Shown piece after piece: positions 16,572 through 27,561 of a stretch of 64,000 nucleotides of DNA. The translations under genes and the position numbers were made by a program. How positions within the stretch are numbered: the first letter of the stretch is position 1; each line of letters opens with the position of its first letter. The notes under the pieces are model-generated. The model did not search any database. It had not been told where the DNA came from and worked only from the letters and a program-made list of their open reading frames with translations. Origin of the DNA: Vibrio fluminensis (GTDB lineage Bacteria > Pseudomonadota > Gammaproteobacteria > Enterobacterales > Vibrionaceae); assembly GCF_015278125.1 (NCBI RefSeq), contig NZ_JADILO010000006.1:62001-126000 (forward strand), written 5' to 3'.

Positions 16572-17996
16572 TCAAATAACTGTAAAGTCAGTATTCGCTG
16601 TCACCCACTCTTTAAGATCCCTACGAGAAACTTTAATACCGCCGCTGAATAAGCAGTTAGGTAAGGCAAGATAATGCTTAGGATGCTTAAATTTTACCAG
16701 TCGCGATGCTAACCATTGGCCAAAATCAAGCAGTTCAAGAGGCTGTGAAGATTGCACAAAAGCAATTGGGCGTGCACCAAATTCAGCATCCTCAATCGGT
16801 ACAATCAGTGCCTGTTGTATATCCGGATGCGCATTCAACGCCTGCTCTATCTCCTCACAATGAATATTCTCGCCGCCAGAGATAAATTGATTATCAGCTC
16901 GTCCTTTAATGACCAACTCGTGTTTGACACTCCAGATACCAAGATCTTTACTGTCAAACCATCCCTGCTCATCTTTGATTGGCGTAATCGAACCCTGTCG
17001 GTAGTAACCGCTGGCTAATGTATCGCCACCAATAAAAATTCGCCCTTCACGTAACTCAACTTTGCGTCCTTTTAAGGTTTTGCCCGCGCTGTAGTCGGCG
17101 TCAATTTGCTTTGCCGTCACCGTGGAAGCGGCTTCCGTCATACCATAACCCAGCCACGTTTCGATGCCTTGTTTCGCCGCTTGTTGACTCAATGAAAGAG
17201 GGACATGACTGCCACCAAGTAACACGTGGGTTAATGAAAGTGGCTGACCGGATTCAAGTAAACGGCTAAGTTGAGTAGCCACCAAAGAGGCATGAGTCAC
17301 TCCATCAATATCACTGAGCAGATCGCCACTGCCCACCTTTAAGCACGCGCCAGAGTGAAGCCAACGATAAATGATCGCTAGCCCAGAAACGTGGTACATA
17401 GGTAAACTCAAAAGCCAAGTATCCTGCGCGTTAAACTTAAACACATCGAGCAATCCACTGGCTGAGGCGAAGTGTTGTTGATGGCAATGCGCCACCGCTT
17501 TCGGAGTACCTGTTGAACCAGAGGTAAAGATAATCGAAGCCAAAGCAGAATCTTGGTAACCACCATCACCTAGCTCTGCTTGATGTTGGTTTTGATGTTG
17601 CTTGAATCGGTTCAGTTCGACAGTTTTTATTGCCTCTAACTCAAGCAATGCTGGCGCCTCAGCTAACCAAACTAGTGGTAATTGTTGCGCAGAGTATAAG
17701 GTGCGTAGCTTACCCTGTAGGCTAGCGCTTGGCTGCGGCATAGTGATCGCACACACCGCGCCTAACTCCATACAAGCGAGGTAAAGAAAAACCAACTCAG
17801 GGCTATTTTTAGCTACGCAAGTGAGCACATCACCTTTAGTCAACCCATGTTGCTGCAATAGGTGAACATAGCTTTGCACCGTTTGCTCAAGTGCTTGCCA
17901 AGAGTAGTCACGCTCGGTTGTGGTGAGCGCTAAACAGTCTGGGCTCTTACGAGCCCAGTGTTGAAGTGGAGAAATGGTGTTTGTTGCTACTTTCAT
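16572..17996 (-). CDS. menE: o-Succinylbenzoate-CoA ligase MenE
   Basis: A 474-residue ANL-superfamily adenylating enzyme that joins CoA to o-succinylbenzoate in menaquinone synthesis. The phosphate-binding motif SIIFTSGSTGTPKAVAH is near residue 155, the GYGMTEAAS motif near 279, and the C-terminal hinge GRADNQFISGGENIHCEEIE near 370; the catalytic lysine is expected in the terminal GGIKVSRRDLKEW. Last of the six men genes, 25 bases after menC. Confidence 0.95.
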   Translation of the reverse strand: MKVATNTISPLQHWARKSPDCLALTTTERDYSWQALEQTVQSYVHLLQQHGLTKGDVLTCVAKNSPELVFLYLACMELGAVCAITMPQPSASLQGKLRTLYSAQQLPLVWLAEAPALLELEAIKTVELNRFKQHQNQHQAELGDGGYQDSALASIIFTSGSTGTPKAVAHCHQQHFASASGLLDVFKFNAQDTWLLSLPMYHVSGLAIIYRWLHSGACLKVGSGDLLSDIDGVTHASLVATQLSRLLESGQPLSLTHVLLGGSHVPLSLSQQAAKQGIETWLGYGMTEAASTVTAKQIDADYSAGKTLKGRKVELREGRIFIGGDTLASGYYRQGSITPIKDEQGWFDSKDLGIWSVKHELVIKGRADNQFISGGENIHCEEIEQALNAHPDIQQALIVPIEDAEFGARPIAFVQSSQPLELLDFGQWLASRLVKFKHPKHYLALPNCLFSGGIKVSRRDLKEWVTANTDFTVI

Positions 17997-18021
17997 TATC
18001 GAAGGAATTACGTTTATCCAG

Positions 18022-19008
18022 CTAAGCTTGCCAAATCAATGCTTGGTCAGAAAGCTTACGCAGTGGAAGCGGAGACTCTGGCCAAGGCGTTTCAAGTTGC
18101 TCTGTAAACAAACCGATCGTGTCTAGCCCTGGAACTTCATCAGGTAATTGCCATTTCGCTAAACGAGCGAGTTGCGTCAAACCTAAGCTCGACTCAATAC
18201 TTGAACTGATCACCGCTTTGATGCCCAACGCTTTGGCGCGCGCAATCAAATCAAGACAAAGCTGCACAGAGCCTATCAACGTCGGTTTGATGATAATGGT
18301 TTTAACACCATTGAAGTCATCAAGTTTGAAGTCCGGCTTACGTACCGCATGTTGCAATGTTTCATCCCACGCGATGGCAATACCAGTACTGATAGCAAAA
18401 GAGAAACTATCGCCCGGCACTTCGCATGGATCTTCAATAAATTCGATACGTTGACGAAAAGATGGCGTAATGTAACTGGCAAATTTCAGTGCTTTTTCTT
18501 TGGTCCATGCACGGTTAGCATCAAGGCGTAGATTTAAGTCTGGAATCGATTCAAGGAACAAGTTCGCGACCATGCCGTCACGAATTGGCTCGTATAAGCC
18601 AACTTTGATTTTGGCGACTTTTTTACCTTCCATCGCCATCAGTTTTGGCAATAGTTCATCTGGGTCGCCGCTGCATAGTGGAGCAGAGCGATAAATGCCT
18701 TCTAGCGGTAGGCCATCTTCTAGCTCGAGTAACGCCATCGAGAAACCAAATGCCACCGAAGGTGCCAGTAATTCATAATCAGGCTGGTTGCCTTGTTTCC
18801 AGCTCGTGAGCTGTTCGACGATTTGCGTGTAAGCCTCGTCCATGGTTTCCGTGCTGAAACCCGGTAATGGTGCAATTTCCCCTCGCCCTACTCGACCATT
18901 GTCGTGCAGTTCGATGACAAACCCTTCACGTTCTTTTAAGCGGTTGTCGCGCAGGATCACGCCACTGTCCATTGGTAATGCGTAGCGATACAGTTTGGCA
19001 GATCTCAT
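18022..19008 (-). CDS. menC: o-Succinylbenzoate synthase MenC
   Basis: A 328-residue enolase-superfamily dehydratase converting SHCHC to o-succinylbenzoate. All superfamily residues are readable: Lys in AKIKVGLYE, Asp in LRLDANRAW, Glu in FIEDPCE, Asp in IAWDETLQ and Lys in IIIKPTLIG. It follows menB after 180 bases, the only substantial gap in the operon. Confidence 0.95.
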   Translation of the reverse strand: MRSAKLYRYALPMDSGVILRDNRLKEREGFVIELHDNGRVGRGEIAPLPGFSTETMDEAYTQIVEQLTSWKQGNQPDYELLAPSVAFGFSMALLELEDGLPLEGIYRSAPLCSGDPDELLPKLMAMEGKKVAKIKVGLYEPIRDGMVANLFLESIPDLNLRLDANRAWTKEKALKFASYITPSFRQRIEFIEDPCEVPGDSFSFAISTGIAIAWDETLQHAVRKPDFKLDDFNGVKTIIIKPTLIGSVQLCLDLIARAKALGIKAVISSSIESSLGLTQLARLAKWQLPDEVPGLDTIGLFTEQLETPWPESPLPLRKLSDQALIWQA

Positions 19009-19188
19009 ACCAATCTTTCCCTTGTGTTCTTTATTATTGTTTTATTCGTTAACGCGTTTGTCGCGTCAAATTCGAGACTGACTTGTACGCCATTGCAGTG
19101 AGAGCAAGGAACAGGCGCGCAGTTTGCAAACGCAAATGAGCACCTGTGACACAGCTATCGCAATAATGGCGATCAAGTCTGTTTTGAA

Positions 19189-20055
19189 TTATGGGTTGCG
19201 AGGAAACTTATTAAAGTCCGGACGACGCTTCTCATTGAATGCGTTACGACCTTCCTGACCTTCATCCGTCATGTAGAACATCATGGTCGCATTACCCGCT
19301 AGCTCTTGCAGACCCGCTTGACCATCACAATCCGCGTTTAGCGCTGCTTTTAAGCAACGTAGCGCCATTGGGCTGTGTTGTAGCGTTTCACGGCACCAGC
19401 GAACCGTCTCTTTCTCAAGATCTTCCAGTGGCACTACTGTGTTGACTAGACCCATATCCAATGCTTCTTGCGCATTGTAGAAACGGCATAGGAACCAAAT
19501 TTCACGAGCTTTCTTCTGGCCGACGATACGAGCCATGTAAGAAGCGCCCCAACCACCATCAAATGAACCCACTTTAGGGCCCGTTTGACCGAACTGTGCG
19601 TTTTCAGCCGCGATAGTCAGATCGCACATCATGTGAAGTACATGACCGCCACCGACTGCCCAACCTGCTACCGATGCGATAACTGGCTTTGGACAAGTAC
19701 GAATTTGGCGTTGGAAATCCAATACGTTTAGGTGGTGAGTACCGCCTTCATCACGGTAGCCGCCGTAGTCGCCACGAATCTTCTGGTCACCACCAGAACA
19801 GAATGCATCTTCGCCAAGACCAGTTAGAATAATCACACCCACCTGCTCGTCGTAACGTGCATCAGCAAGAGCATTGATCATCTCTTTTACTGTTTGTGGA
19901 CGGAACGCATTGCGAACTTGAGGACGTGCAATCGTGATCTTCGCGATACCATCTTCTGATTTGTGGTATTGAATATCTTCATATTCACCGCTGCAGTCAT
20001 TCCAGTTTACTGGTGCGTATAGTTCTTCTTCTGAAATACCTACTGTTTTAGCCAT
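19189..20055 (-). CDS. menB: 1,4-Dihydroxy-2-naphthoyl-CoA synthase MenB
   Basis: A 288-residue crotonase-fold enzyme that cyclises o-succinylbenzoyl-CoA. The oxyanion-hole region [16 protein letters not shown] and [21 protein letters not shown], the catalytic [12 protein letters not shown] and the C-terminal [12 protein letters not shown] are near-identical to MenB proteins. It retains the [13 protein letters not shown] glycine that marks bicarbonate-dependent (type I) enzymes. It follows menH after 17 bases. Confidence 0.97.
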   Translation of the reverse strand: MAKTVGISEEELYAPVNWNDCSGEYEDIQYHKSEDGIAKITIARPQVRNAFRPQTVKEMINALADARYDEQVGVIILTGLGEDAFCSGGDQKIRGDYGGYRDEGGTHHLNVLDFQRQIRTCPKPVIASVAGWAVGGGHVLHMMCDLTIAAENAQFGQTGPKVGSFDGGWGASYMARIVGQKKAREIWFLCRFYNAQEALDMGLVNTVVPLEDLEKETVRWCRETLQHSPMALRCLKAALNADCDGQAGLQELAGNATMMFYMTDEGQEGRNAFNEKRRPDFNKFPRNP

Positions 20056-20072
20056 GGTGATTCCTGTTGTTG

Positions 20073-20867
20073 TTAATCACTCGCCTTCGCGAGTTTGAAT
20101 TGATTTATTATTTCGACAGCAAATGCTTGAGGGTGTTCATGATGAACGTTATGCCCCGCCTCTGCTATCTGGCTGAAAGATAAGCCACTTAGTTTAGCTA
20201 GCTGACTAAACTTGCTGTCTTTCTCACCGCAAATATAGTGTATGTCGATTCCGGTTGTGCTCAGTTCCGGTAAGAGCCACGGCTGCTTGGCAAGCGATGT
20301 TGCCATCAGCATTCGACTAATCGCAGGGCCTAGATTAGCACTGCGCTTAGCGATCAAGGTTTGTCTTTGCTCATGATTTAATGAACTAAATACCGCCTGT
20401 TGATACCAATCGGCTAAAACCCGCTCAATTGGTTGCACGTCAAAGCGCTCCGCCCAAGCTTGATCTTTTTTTTGACGAGCCTTTTGCTCCTCAAGCGTAC
20501 GCAAACCGAAGTTTCCACCTTCAATAATCGCCTTGATTAGGTTTAGTTCATGAAAATGGTTTTTGGCAATGCCGTACATAACAATTCGGCCACCCAGTGA
20601 ATAACCAATTAATATAATTGGATGCCCGGCTGGCACGATGGCTTTTATTGTCTGAGTAACTTGCTGACAAACCTGGTCAAAGCCATCACATGATTTGGAT
20701 TGACTTTCACCATGTCCGGGAAGATCGAGCGTGAGAATTGGGAATTGATTAAGATGCTGAATGCAAGCTTGCCAATCATCACCACTGCCCAACAAACCAT
20801 GCAAAAACACCAAGACTGGTGTCTCTGCACTCTGATTTATTGGGCGGTGGTAACTATAAGCTAGCAT
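20073..20867 (-). CDS. menH: 2-Succinyl-6-hydroxy-2,4-cyclohexadiene-1-carboxylate synthase MenH
   Basis: A 264-residue alpha/beta hydrolase that removes pyruvate from SEPHCHC. The triad is visible: Ser in IGYSLGGR, Asp in CGEKDSKF and His in [11 protein letters not shown]; the oxyanion hole is FLHGLLGSG. Its start overlaps the end of menD by 14 bases, indicating translational coupling. Confidence 0.92.
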   Translation of the reverse strand: MLAYSYHRPINQSAETPVLVFLHGLLGSGDDWQACIQHLNQFPILTLDLPGHGESQSKSCDGFDQVCQQVTQTIKAIVPAGHPIILIGYSLGGRIVMYGIAKNHFHELNLIKAIIEGGNFGLRTLEEQKARQKKDQAWAERFDVQPIERVLADWYQQAVFSSLNHEQRQTLIAKRSANLGPAISRMLMATSLAKQPWLLPELSTTGIDIHYICGEKDSKFSQLAKLSGLSFSQIAEAGHNVHHEHPQAFAVEIINQFKLAKASD

Positions 20868-22545
20868 GAAGGTCTTGGATAACCGCTTTAATATGTTGTG
20901 ATGCTTGCTCTGGAGCCGTTTGTACCTCTACCAGTAAACAGCCTCTACCCTGAGTCAAATGTTGCTCGACGACTGTTTGGTACTCGGCAAGTGTATTGGC
21001 TAAGCAATACTCCAGTTTAAACTGTTGAGCAACCGCAGCAAATTGGTAGCCATGCGGCATTTGATAAAGGCTCTGTTTTTGTGCTTGCGGTACAGGCAAC
21101 AAATCAAAAATTGCACCACCATCGTTATTGGTAACCACAATCACACAAGGCGTGGTTTGATGGGTAAACAACGCCAGTGAGTTAAGGTCATACAACAGTG
21201 AAGTGTCACCAATATAGAGCACACTTGGCTTATCTTTAATGCGCACGGTGCCTGACGCAGTCGCCACCAAACCATCAATGCCTGAGGCTCCGCGATTAGA
21301 GTAGACTTCGCTGTCTAACTGACCAAACATGTCGACCATGCGCACAAACAAACTATTACCAAGGAATACGTGAGTATCATTAGGCAAACTCGTCAGCGAA
21401 GTCGCAAGCGCTAGCTCGGTTAATTGCGTCGTTTGTCCTGTTTGCTTAGCGACCGATTGCAACACACACTCAGTAAATGTTTTGCCTGCCGCAGCCCAAT
21501 TATCGGTTGAGTGAATTGGCGTTAATAACGCGTGCTCAAGCCAATCGGTAATGTTGCAAGCATGGTGCACTTGCATCAAATGGTCTTGGTTATTGCGCGC
21601 GAGGCTATCACTCACGTAGTGATATTCCACTTCCGCCTGCGCTAACCATTGATTAAAGCGCTTAGAGACAATTCTCGAGCCAATTTGCACAACCAAGTCC
21701 ACTTGATTGATCAACGCTTTACCCGCTTCTGTTTGCAGCCAAGCATCATAGTACGCCCAATCACTGCTCGCCCCCGACTGCGGGTCGCATAAAACCGGCC
21801 ACGCCAACTTCTCAGCTAGCTGTTTCGCCAGTTCAGCTTGTGACTTAGATACGCTACCGACCATGATCAAACCTTTGCGCCCCTGCCACTCGGACAGTTC
21901 AAAGGCTAGGCTTGTCATTGCAAAACTCTGCTGGCTATAGTGCTTGCCACTGCGTTGCCACTTAGCCACTGAGTCTAGGTAATCTTGATAGATTGATTTG
22001 GGCTGATCGGAATAAAGCGGCTCTGGGAAGGCGCAGTTAATGTGCACGGCACTGCCTTCACGAGCTTGCTTGTGCATCACTTCATCGATGGACGTTAATA
22101 ACCAACGTAGGGAAACTTGTTCTGAGGGGCTTGGTAAAGCAAGTTCAGCACACACATGGCTCGAATAGATGCCCTGCTGGACTATCGCTTGGTTGGCACC
22201 ACAACCAACCAGCTCAACTGGTCGGTCGGCAGTCAGTACCACCAGCTTTTCACCGGTTAACTTTGCTTCAGCAATCGCAGGTAAAAGATTCGCCACCGCA
22301 GTGCCTGATGTGACCACCACTGCAACGGGTTTTTGGCTGGCTTTTGCCATACCAAGTGCCAAAAAGCCTAATCCACGCTCATCAAAATGGGTGTGCAGCG
22401 TCAACTTATCATTGGCATCGGCTTCTAAAGTGAGTGGCGTAGAACGAGAGCCCGGCGCAACACAGATATGTTCAACGCCAAAGCGAGTTAATTCTTCGAG
22501 TAAGGTTTGGCACCAAATTCGATTAAGTACAGCTTGGTTATGCAT
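20854..22545 (-). CDS. menD: SEPHCHC synthase MenD
   Basis: A 563-residue thiamine-diphosphate enzyme joining isochorismate and 2-oxoglutarate. The N-terminal PYR domain has [13 protein letters not shown] and the catalytic glutamate segment [13 protein letters not shown]; the C-terminal PP domain holds the ThDP/Mg motif [12 protein letters not shown] and [12 protein letters not shown]. Start ATG overlaps the menF stop (TAATG). Confidence 0.96.
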   Translation of the reverse strand: MHNQAVLNRIWCQTLLEELTRFGVEHICVAPGSRSTPLTLEADANDKLTLHTHFDERGLGFLALGMAKASQKPVAVVVTSGTAVANLLPAIAEAKLTGEKLVVLTADRPVELVGCGANQAIVQQGIYSSHVCAELALPSPSEQVSLRWLLTSIDEVMHKQAREGSAVHINCAFPEPLYSDQPKSIYQDYLDSVAKWQRSGKHYSQQSFAMTSLAFELSEWQGRKGLIMVGSVSKSQAELAKQLAEKLAWPVLCDPQSGASSDWAYYDAWLQTEAGKALINQVDLVVQIGSRIVSKRFNQWLAQAEVEYHYVSDSLARNNQDHLMQVHHACNITDWLEHALLTPIHSTDNWAAAGKTFTECVLQSVAKQTGQTTQLTELALATSLTSLPNDTHVFLGNSLFVRMVDMFGQLDSEVYSNRGASGIDGLVATASGTVRIKDKPSVLYIGDTSLLYDLNSLALFTHQTTPCVIVVTNNDGGAIFDLLPVPQAQKQSLYQMPHGYQFAAVAQQFKLEYCLANTLAEYQTVVEQHLTQGRGCLLVEVQTAPEQASQHIKAVIQDLHASL

Positions 22546-23855
22546 TACGAAGCCACTCCAAGTGGCGGATGATCAGAAATCAGTGATAGCAGCGTCGCCA
22601 TTTTCTTATCCAGCTCTTGCCATTCATGCTCTGCAATTGAACCCGGGACAATACCTGCACCGGCGTAAAGAGAAATCTCTTCATCAACCACTTGAGCGCT
22701 GCGAATTGCCACGCAGAACTCCGCACGTTCAAGGCTAATAAAGCCCATAGAGCCTGCATACCAGCTGCGCTCAAAAGGTTCATATTGCTGAATAAATTGC
22801 ATCGATTCTCGGCGTGGCAGACCCGCTACCGCCGCAGTTGGCTGCAAAGCACCAAGCAATTGCACCCCATTTACGCCTTCATTAAGGTGAGCGTGAATAC
22901 TGCGTTTTAAATGCTGCACTTTGCGCAAGCGTACCAAGCGCGCTTCCGGCTCAACTTCAACCAAATCAGAATAGGGTTTGAGGCGATCAATAATATCGTC
23001 AACCACATACTGATTCTCATTGAGGTTTTTACTGTCTTGCGTCAACCAGTTAGCCAGCGCCATATCATGGCTAGCGTTGTCGCCACGGCCAATCGTGCCG
23101 GCGAGCGCTTCGGTATAAAGGTCTTTACCCTGACGGAAATACAACCGCTCAGGCGTTGAGCCAATAAAGCTATGACGCGCATTTTGCGCCAGCATAAAGT
23201 GAAAACTGTGTTGGTTATGCTCAGAGCTGGATTTAAGCAGTTGCGAAGCGCAGATCGGCGTGTGTAGCTCTAATGTTGTGCGACGTGCCAACACCACCTT
23301 TTTGAACTCATCAGCTTCAATACCCGCCAACACTTTTTCCACCAACGCATGCCATTCTGGTTCAGTCGGTGTGTGTTCGATATGGTTAATATGCGCCGAT
23401 AGCGGCAAAAGCTTAGGCACCTCACAGCGCAGTTGCTGTAAGCTTTTAAGTATTCGTGGTTTCGCACCTTCGACAAGGTTGACCACTAGCGACCAAGTTT
23501 GTTCTTCACGAACTAACTCGATTTGTGGCAAAAAGAAAAATGATGCAGGGCAATCAGGGTTTTTCGCACTTTGACCGTCGAATGAGCGTCCGCCCCAAAT
23601 CTTTTGCTCGCCAGATAGGTAAGCATAAGCAGGCGCGGGGTCATCAAAAGTGCGCAGTTGCCCTAATGCGACGGCTTCTTCACGCGTATCGCGTGATTGC
23701 CAGTAAAACTTAGGGAAAATAGGCTGAGCTTGCAACCAATCAATGAAAGCAAAATCAGGCTTGTACTCCAGAACTTGAACCAGACGAGTGACCTCGTCTT
23801 TTGCATCCTTTACTCGTTCAATCAGTTCGGTAATGGCTTGCTGAAAATATGACAA
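22545..23855 (-). CDS. menF: Isochorismate synthase MenF
   Basis: Chorismate-utilising enzyme making isochorismate for menaquinone; first gene of menFDHBCE. Conserved stretches: FKKVVLARRT, FIGSTPERL, EALAGTIGRG, QPTAAVAGLPR, WYAGSMGF and LYAGAGIVPGS. I place the start at TTG 23855 (LSYFQQAITELIERV), which follows CGAGG at a good distance and gives 436 residues, close to E. coli MenF (431). The ATG at 23942 would add 29 residues that do not resemble MenF and lacks a ribosome site, but it cannot be excluded. Confidence 0.88.
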   Translation of the reverse strand: MSYFQQAITELIERVKDAKDEVTRLVQVLEYKPDFAFIDWLQAQPIFPKFYWQSRDTREEAVALGQLRTFDDPAPAYAYLSGEQKIWGGRSFDGQSAKNPDCPASFFFLPQIELVREEQTWSLVVNLVEGAKPRILKSLQQLRCEVPKLLPLSAHINHIEHTPTEPEWHALVEKVLAGIEADEFKKVVLARRTTLELHTPICASQLLKSSSEHNQHSFHFMLAQNARHSFIGSTPERLYFRQGKDLYTEALAGTIGRGDNASHDMALANWLTQDSKNLNENQYVVDDIIDRLKPYSDLVEVEPEARLVRLRKVQHLKRSIHAHLNEGVNGVQLLGALQPTAAVAGLPRRESMQFIQQYEPFERSWYAGSMGFISLERAEFCVAIRSAQVVDEEISLYAGAGIVPGSIAEHEWQELDKKMATLLSLISDHPPLGVAS

Positions 23856-24201
23856 ATAAACCTCGTTCACTGGAGATTTCGGATCGATACCCGATACTGT
23901 TAAGCTGTAGCGTGCTTGGCAGCCTCTCGAAAAGGTCTGCATAGACGTCTATCTATGCACAAAAACGCTTATCGACAGCCATCAATGACAACTCAATGCT
24001 ATCTGGGTCTAACAAATTAATTGAGTAATGTATTTCTACCGCGACCCCAAATCAAGGATGTACTCAATCTTTTACAGAATCCTGTGATAACACACATACC
24101 TAGCGCAATGAAAAAAAGCGACTTTTACAGATTTTAATTCTACCAAAGGTTATTTTGGTGTAATTTAGTAAAGGATTTTAATTATTTTTAGGTTTTACAC
24201 A
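23856..24201. other. Divergent promoter region menF / alaA
   Basis: 346 bases between divergent genes. It includes the 12-bp palindrome ATAGACGTCTAT (just upstream of or within an alternative menF start) and an AT-rich tract before alaA. I see no confident promoter hexamers or named operator. Confidence 0.4.
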
Positions 24202-25416
24202 ATGCAAAATATCGGGATGTCATCAAAACTTGATAATGTCTGCTACGACATTAGAGGACCAGTACTCAAACATGCTAAGCGCATGGAGGAAGAAGGGCAT
24301 AAAATACTAAAGCTAAATATTGGTAACCCGGCCCCATTTGGTTTCGACGCCCCTGATGAAATTCTAGTTGATGTAATCCGAAACTTGCCAACTTCACAAG
24401 GTTACTGTGATTCAAAAGGTATCTACTCTGCACGTAAAGCTGTGGTTCAGCATTACCAGAAGAAAGGTATCCGCTCACTAGACGTAGAAGATGTTTACAT
24501 CGGTAACGGCGCATCTGAGCTGATCGTAATGTCGATGCAAGCGCTACTGAACAATGGCGATGAAATGCTGGTACCGTCACCGGATTACCCACTATGGACA
24601 GCGTCGGTGGCGCTTTCTGGTGGTAAAGCGGTGCATTACATGTGTGATGAAGAAGCAGATTGGTATCCAGATCTTGACGATATCAAAAGCAAAATCACGC
24701 CAAAAACGCGCGGTATCGTACTGATCAACCCAAACAACCCAACAGGTGCGGTGTACAGCCGTGATTTCCTATTGGAAGTGATTGAAATCGCTCGCCAACA
24801 TAAGCTGATCATTTTTGCTGACGAAATCTACGATAAAGTCCTTTACGATGGCGCGACACACACCTCAGTTGCCACACTGACTGAAGATGTACTTGTGGTT
24901 ACCTTCAACGGTCTGTCAAAAGCGTACCGCGTATGTGGTTTCCGTGGCGGCTGGATGTTCCTAACCGGTCCTAAGCAGTACGCGCAAGGTTACATTGCGG
25001 GTCTTGAGATGCTCTCTTCTATGCGTCTGTGTGCCAACGTACCGATGCAACATGCGATTCAAACTGCGCTGGGTGGCTACCAAAGTATCAATGAACTGAT
25101 CCTGCCTGGTGGTCGTCTGCTTGAACAGCGTGACCGTGCATGGGAACTGATCAACCAAGTTCCTGGCGTATCTTGTGTGAAACCAAAAGGTGCCATGTAC
25201 CTATTCCCGAAAATTGATACTAAGAAGTACAAAATCCATGATGACCAAAAAATGGTGTTGGACTTCCTGATCCAAGAAAAGGTACTGCTAGTACAAGGCA
25301 CTGGCTTTAACTGGCCTAAACCTGACCACTTCCGTATCGTAACATTGCCACACGTAGAAGATCTGGAAACGGCGATTGGTCGCTTTGAGCGATTCTTGTC
25401 TACCTACAGCCAATAA
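24202..25416 (+). CDS. alaA: Glutamate-pyruvate aminotransferase AlaA
   Basis: A 404-residue fold-type I PLP aminotransferase that makes alanine from pyruvate with glutamate. It is nearly collinear with E. coli AlaA (YfbQ): [17 protein letters not shown] at the start, [30 protein letters not shown], and the PLP lysine in [17 protein letters not shown]. yfbR follows, as in E. coli. It has its own terminator before yfbR. Confidence 0.95.
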   Translation: MQNIGMSSKLDNVCYDIRGPVLKHAKRMEEEGHKILKLNIGNPAPFGFDAPDEILVDVIRNLPTSQGYCDSKGIYSARKAVVQHYQKKGIRSLDVEDVYIGNGASELIVMSMQALLNNGDEMLVPSPDYPLWTASVALSGGKAVHYMCDEEADWYPDLDDIKSKITPKTRGIVLINPNNPTGAVYSRDFLLEVIEIARQHKLIIFADEIYDKVLYDGATHTSVATLTEDVLVVTFNGLSKAYRVCGFRGGWMFLTGPKQYAQGYIAGLEMLSSMRLCANVPMQHAIQTALGGYQSINELILPGGRLLEQRDRAWELINQVPGVSCVKPKGAMYLFPKIDTKKYKIHDDQKMVLDFLIQEKVLLVQGTGFNWPKPDHFRIVTLPHVEDLETAIGRFERFLSTYSQ

Positions 25417-25454
25417 CGGCAGTAGCCAAACAGCGCTAAGTTACTTATTCTTAA

Positions 25455-25480
25455 AGGCACTCATTGAGTGCCTTTTTTCT
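25455..25480 (+). terminator. Terminator of alaA
   Basis: GGCACTC-ATT-GAGTGCC followed by six T, 40 bases after the alaA stop. Confidence 0.9.
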
Positions 25481-25513
25481 ATCTCAACGCCTTTAAGTAG
25501 TAAGGGAAGTACT

Positions 25514-26098
25514 ATGCAAGAGAGCCATTTTTTCGCCCACCTCGCCCGTATGAAGTTGATCCAACGCTGGCCGCTGATGCGTTCGGTTTCAAGCGAAAAC
25601 ATCTCCGAACACAGCCTACAAGTTGCCTTTGTCGCTCATGCGCTCGCGCTGATAAAAAACAAAAAATTTGGCGGTAAGCTTAATCCAGAACGAATCGCCA
25701 TACTCGGTATGTATCACGATACCAGTGAGGTTTTGACCGGCGATTTACCCACCCCTGTCAAATACTACAATCCAGAAATTGCCAAGGAATACAAAAAAAT
25801 TGAAGCGGCGGCGGAGCAACGTTTGCTGTCGATGTTACCCGAGGAGTTTCAGCAAGATTTTGCCCCATATCTTCTCAGCCATTCCGCCCATCAAGAAGAT
25901 GCCGACATCGTAAAGCAAGCTGACACCATTTGCGCCTATTTGAAGTGTTTAGAGGAACTAAGCGCAGGTAATCACGAATATGCGTTGGCAAAAAAGCGCT
26001 TAGATGTAACGCTTAAAGAACGCCACAGCCCAGAGATGGAATATTTCCTTAATACCTTTGCGCCAAGCTTTGAACTCTCACTCGATGAAATCAGCTAA
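25514..26098 (+). CDS. yfbR: 5'-Deoxynucleotidase YfbR
   Basis: A 194-residue HD-domain phosphohydrolase that dephosphorylates deoxyribonucleoside 5'-monophosphates. Metal ligands are visible in [10 protein letters not shown] (His), [13 protein letters not shown] (His-Asp) and the later Asp of [11 protein letters not shown]. The ATG at 25514 follows AAGGGAAG and gives the usual family length; the long upstream extension overlaps alaA in another frame and is not real. It is followed at 73 bases by another HD-domain nucleotide hydrolase, so the two may work together on deoxynucleotide pools. Confidence 0.95.
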   Translation: MQESHFFAHLARMKLIQRWPLMRSVSSENISEHSLQVAFVAHALALIKNKKFGGKLNPERIAILGMYHDTSEVLTGDLPTPVKYYNPEIAKEYKKIEAAAEQRLLSMLPEEFQQDFAPYLLSHSAHQEDADIVKQADTICAYLKCLEELSAGNHEYALAKKRLDVTLKERHSPEMEYFLNTFAPSFELSLDEIS

Positions 26099-26171
26099 CC
26101 CATACAAAGATTATTATTTGCACTGACCTAAGGATGGGTGTACGGTTAGAAAAAACATCGGAGATGTGACT

Positions 26172-27488
26172 ATGACGTTTGAAATCAGTCCCTTATGGCA
26201 ACAACGTCATGACGACGAACATAAGATTCGTCGCGATGACCACCGTAGCCCTTTTCAACGCGATCGGGCGCGTATTCTCCACTCAGCGGCATTTCGTCGC
26301 TTGCAAGCCAAAACACAGATTCACGGCACCAGTGCCGATGACTTTCACCGCACTCGCCTCACCCACTCGCTCGAAGCGGCGCAGATTGGCACCGGCATTG
26401 TCGCTCAACTCAAAAAGAAACAGCCTGAGTTTCGCGACTTATTGCCTTCCGATAGTCTGATTGATTCACTCTGTCTTGCCCACGATATCGGTCACCCACC
26501 CTATGGGCATGGTGGTGAGGTAGCGCTCAACTATATGATGCGTGACCACGGCGGTTTTGAAGGTAACGCACAGACATTTCGTATCGTGACCCAACTTGAG
26601 CCTTATACCGAACACTTTGGCATGAACTTGGTGAGACGAACTTTGCTCGGCCTAATGAAATACCCGGCACTAATTAGTGCCACTCAATCTGCACAACGCC
26701 CTGAGCCCGTATCTCATCAAAGGAAATTGCGCGCCAAAGATTGGTCGCCAGCAAAAGGGATTTACGATTGTGACGGTGATTTGTTTAACTGGGTACTTGA
26801 GCCATTGGGCGAAGAAGAAAAAGTGCTATTTTCTCAAATGCGCTTAGAAAACCTCGAGCGCCACCAGCACCAAAAGACGCGTTTCAAATCACTCGACTGC
26901 TCCATCATGGAGCTAGCAGATGATATTGCCTATGGGGTACACGATTTAGAAGATGCGATAGTACTTGGTATGGTAACCCGCCATCAATGGCATGAAGCGG
27001 CAGCCAGTCAACTGGCAGAGTGCGGCGCTCCGTGGGTTGAAGAACATATCAAATCGCTTAGCGAAATGCTGTTCTCCGAGGTTCATCATAAGCGCAAAGA
27101 TGCGATTGGCGGTATAGTCAATGCTTTGCTGACCAGTATCTCAATCAAACCCATTGATGCGCCATTCCACACTCATCTGCTTGCTTTTAATGCGGTGCTT
27201 GAGCCGAATATGGCAAACGCGCTGGAAGTCCTTAAGCGCTTTGTCAGCCAATACGTTATCCAAGCGCCCCATGTCCAAGTGATGGAATACAAAGGGCAGC
27301 AAATCATCATGGATATCTTTGAAGCGCTCAGCGCCGATCCTGAACGTTTACTGCCACTCGAAATTCGCAATAGTTGGCAAGCATTAGAGTGTGAAAGCCA
27401 AGGCATGCGTATTATTGCCGACTACATCTCGTCAATGACCGATGGCCACGCTAAGCGCCTACATCAGCAGTTGTTCTCATCCCACTAG
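26172..27488 (+). CDS. dGTPase-family HD triphosphohydrolase
   Basis: 438 residues. HD metal-binding motifs are [13 protein letters not shown] (His), [16 protein letters not shown] (His-Asp) and [19 protein letters not shown] (Asp), the classic dGTP triphosphohydrolase set; the enzyme would cleave dNTPs to deoxynucleoside and triphosphate. It belongs to the shorter dGTPase-like subfamily (about 440 residues) rather than the E. coli Dgt type (505). Some members of this subfamily have been reported to protect bacteria against phage by depleting dNTPs; whether this copy does so is unknown. ATG at 26172 follows GGAGA; a GTG at 26166 is less likely. Confidence 0.9.
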   Translation: MTFEISPLWQQRHDDEHKIRRDDHRSPFQRDRARILHSAAFRRLQAKTQIHGTSADDFHRTRLTHSLEAAQIGTGIVAQLKKKQPEFRDLLPSDSLIDSLCLAHDIGHPPYGHGGEVALNYMMRDHGGFEGNAQTFRIVTQLEPYTEHFGMNLVRRTLLGLMKYPALISATQSAQRPEPVSHQRKLRAKDWSPAKGIYDCDGDLFNWVLEPLGEEEKVLFSQMRLENLERHQHQKTRFKSLDCSIMELADDIAYGVHDLEDAIVLGMVTRHQWHEAAASQLAECGAPWVEEHIKSLSEMLFSEVHHKRKDAIGGIVNALLTSISIKPIDAPFHTHLLAFNAVLEPNMANALEVLKRFVSQYVIQAPHVQVMEYKGQQIIMDIFEALSADPERLLPLEIRNSWQALECESQGMRIIADYISSMTDGHAKRLHQQLFSSH

Positions 27489-27500
27489 CCACTGAAGTTC

Positions 27501-27526
27501 CATGGCCAGCTTTACGGCTGGCTATG
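27501..27526. terminator. Hairpin between convergent dGTPase and adenine deaminase genes
   Basis: CATGGCCAGC and GCTGGCTATG form a 10-bp stem (one G-U) with loop TTTACG, 12 bases after the dGTPase stop. T tract weak. Confidence 0.45.
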
Positions 27527-27532
27527 TCATTC

Positions 27533-27555
27533 TATACCCAAGTAACTTAGGTATA
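27533..27555. repeat. Short TATACCCAAGT repeat fragment
   Basis: Starts with TATACCCAAGTAACTT, matching the left end of the repeat at 42324 in 15 of 16 bases, and ends GGTATA, so TATACC/GGTATA make a small inverted repeat. Reads as a remnant or solo end of that repeat family. Confidence 0.5.
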
Positions 27556-27561
27556 ATTCGC

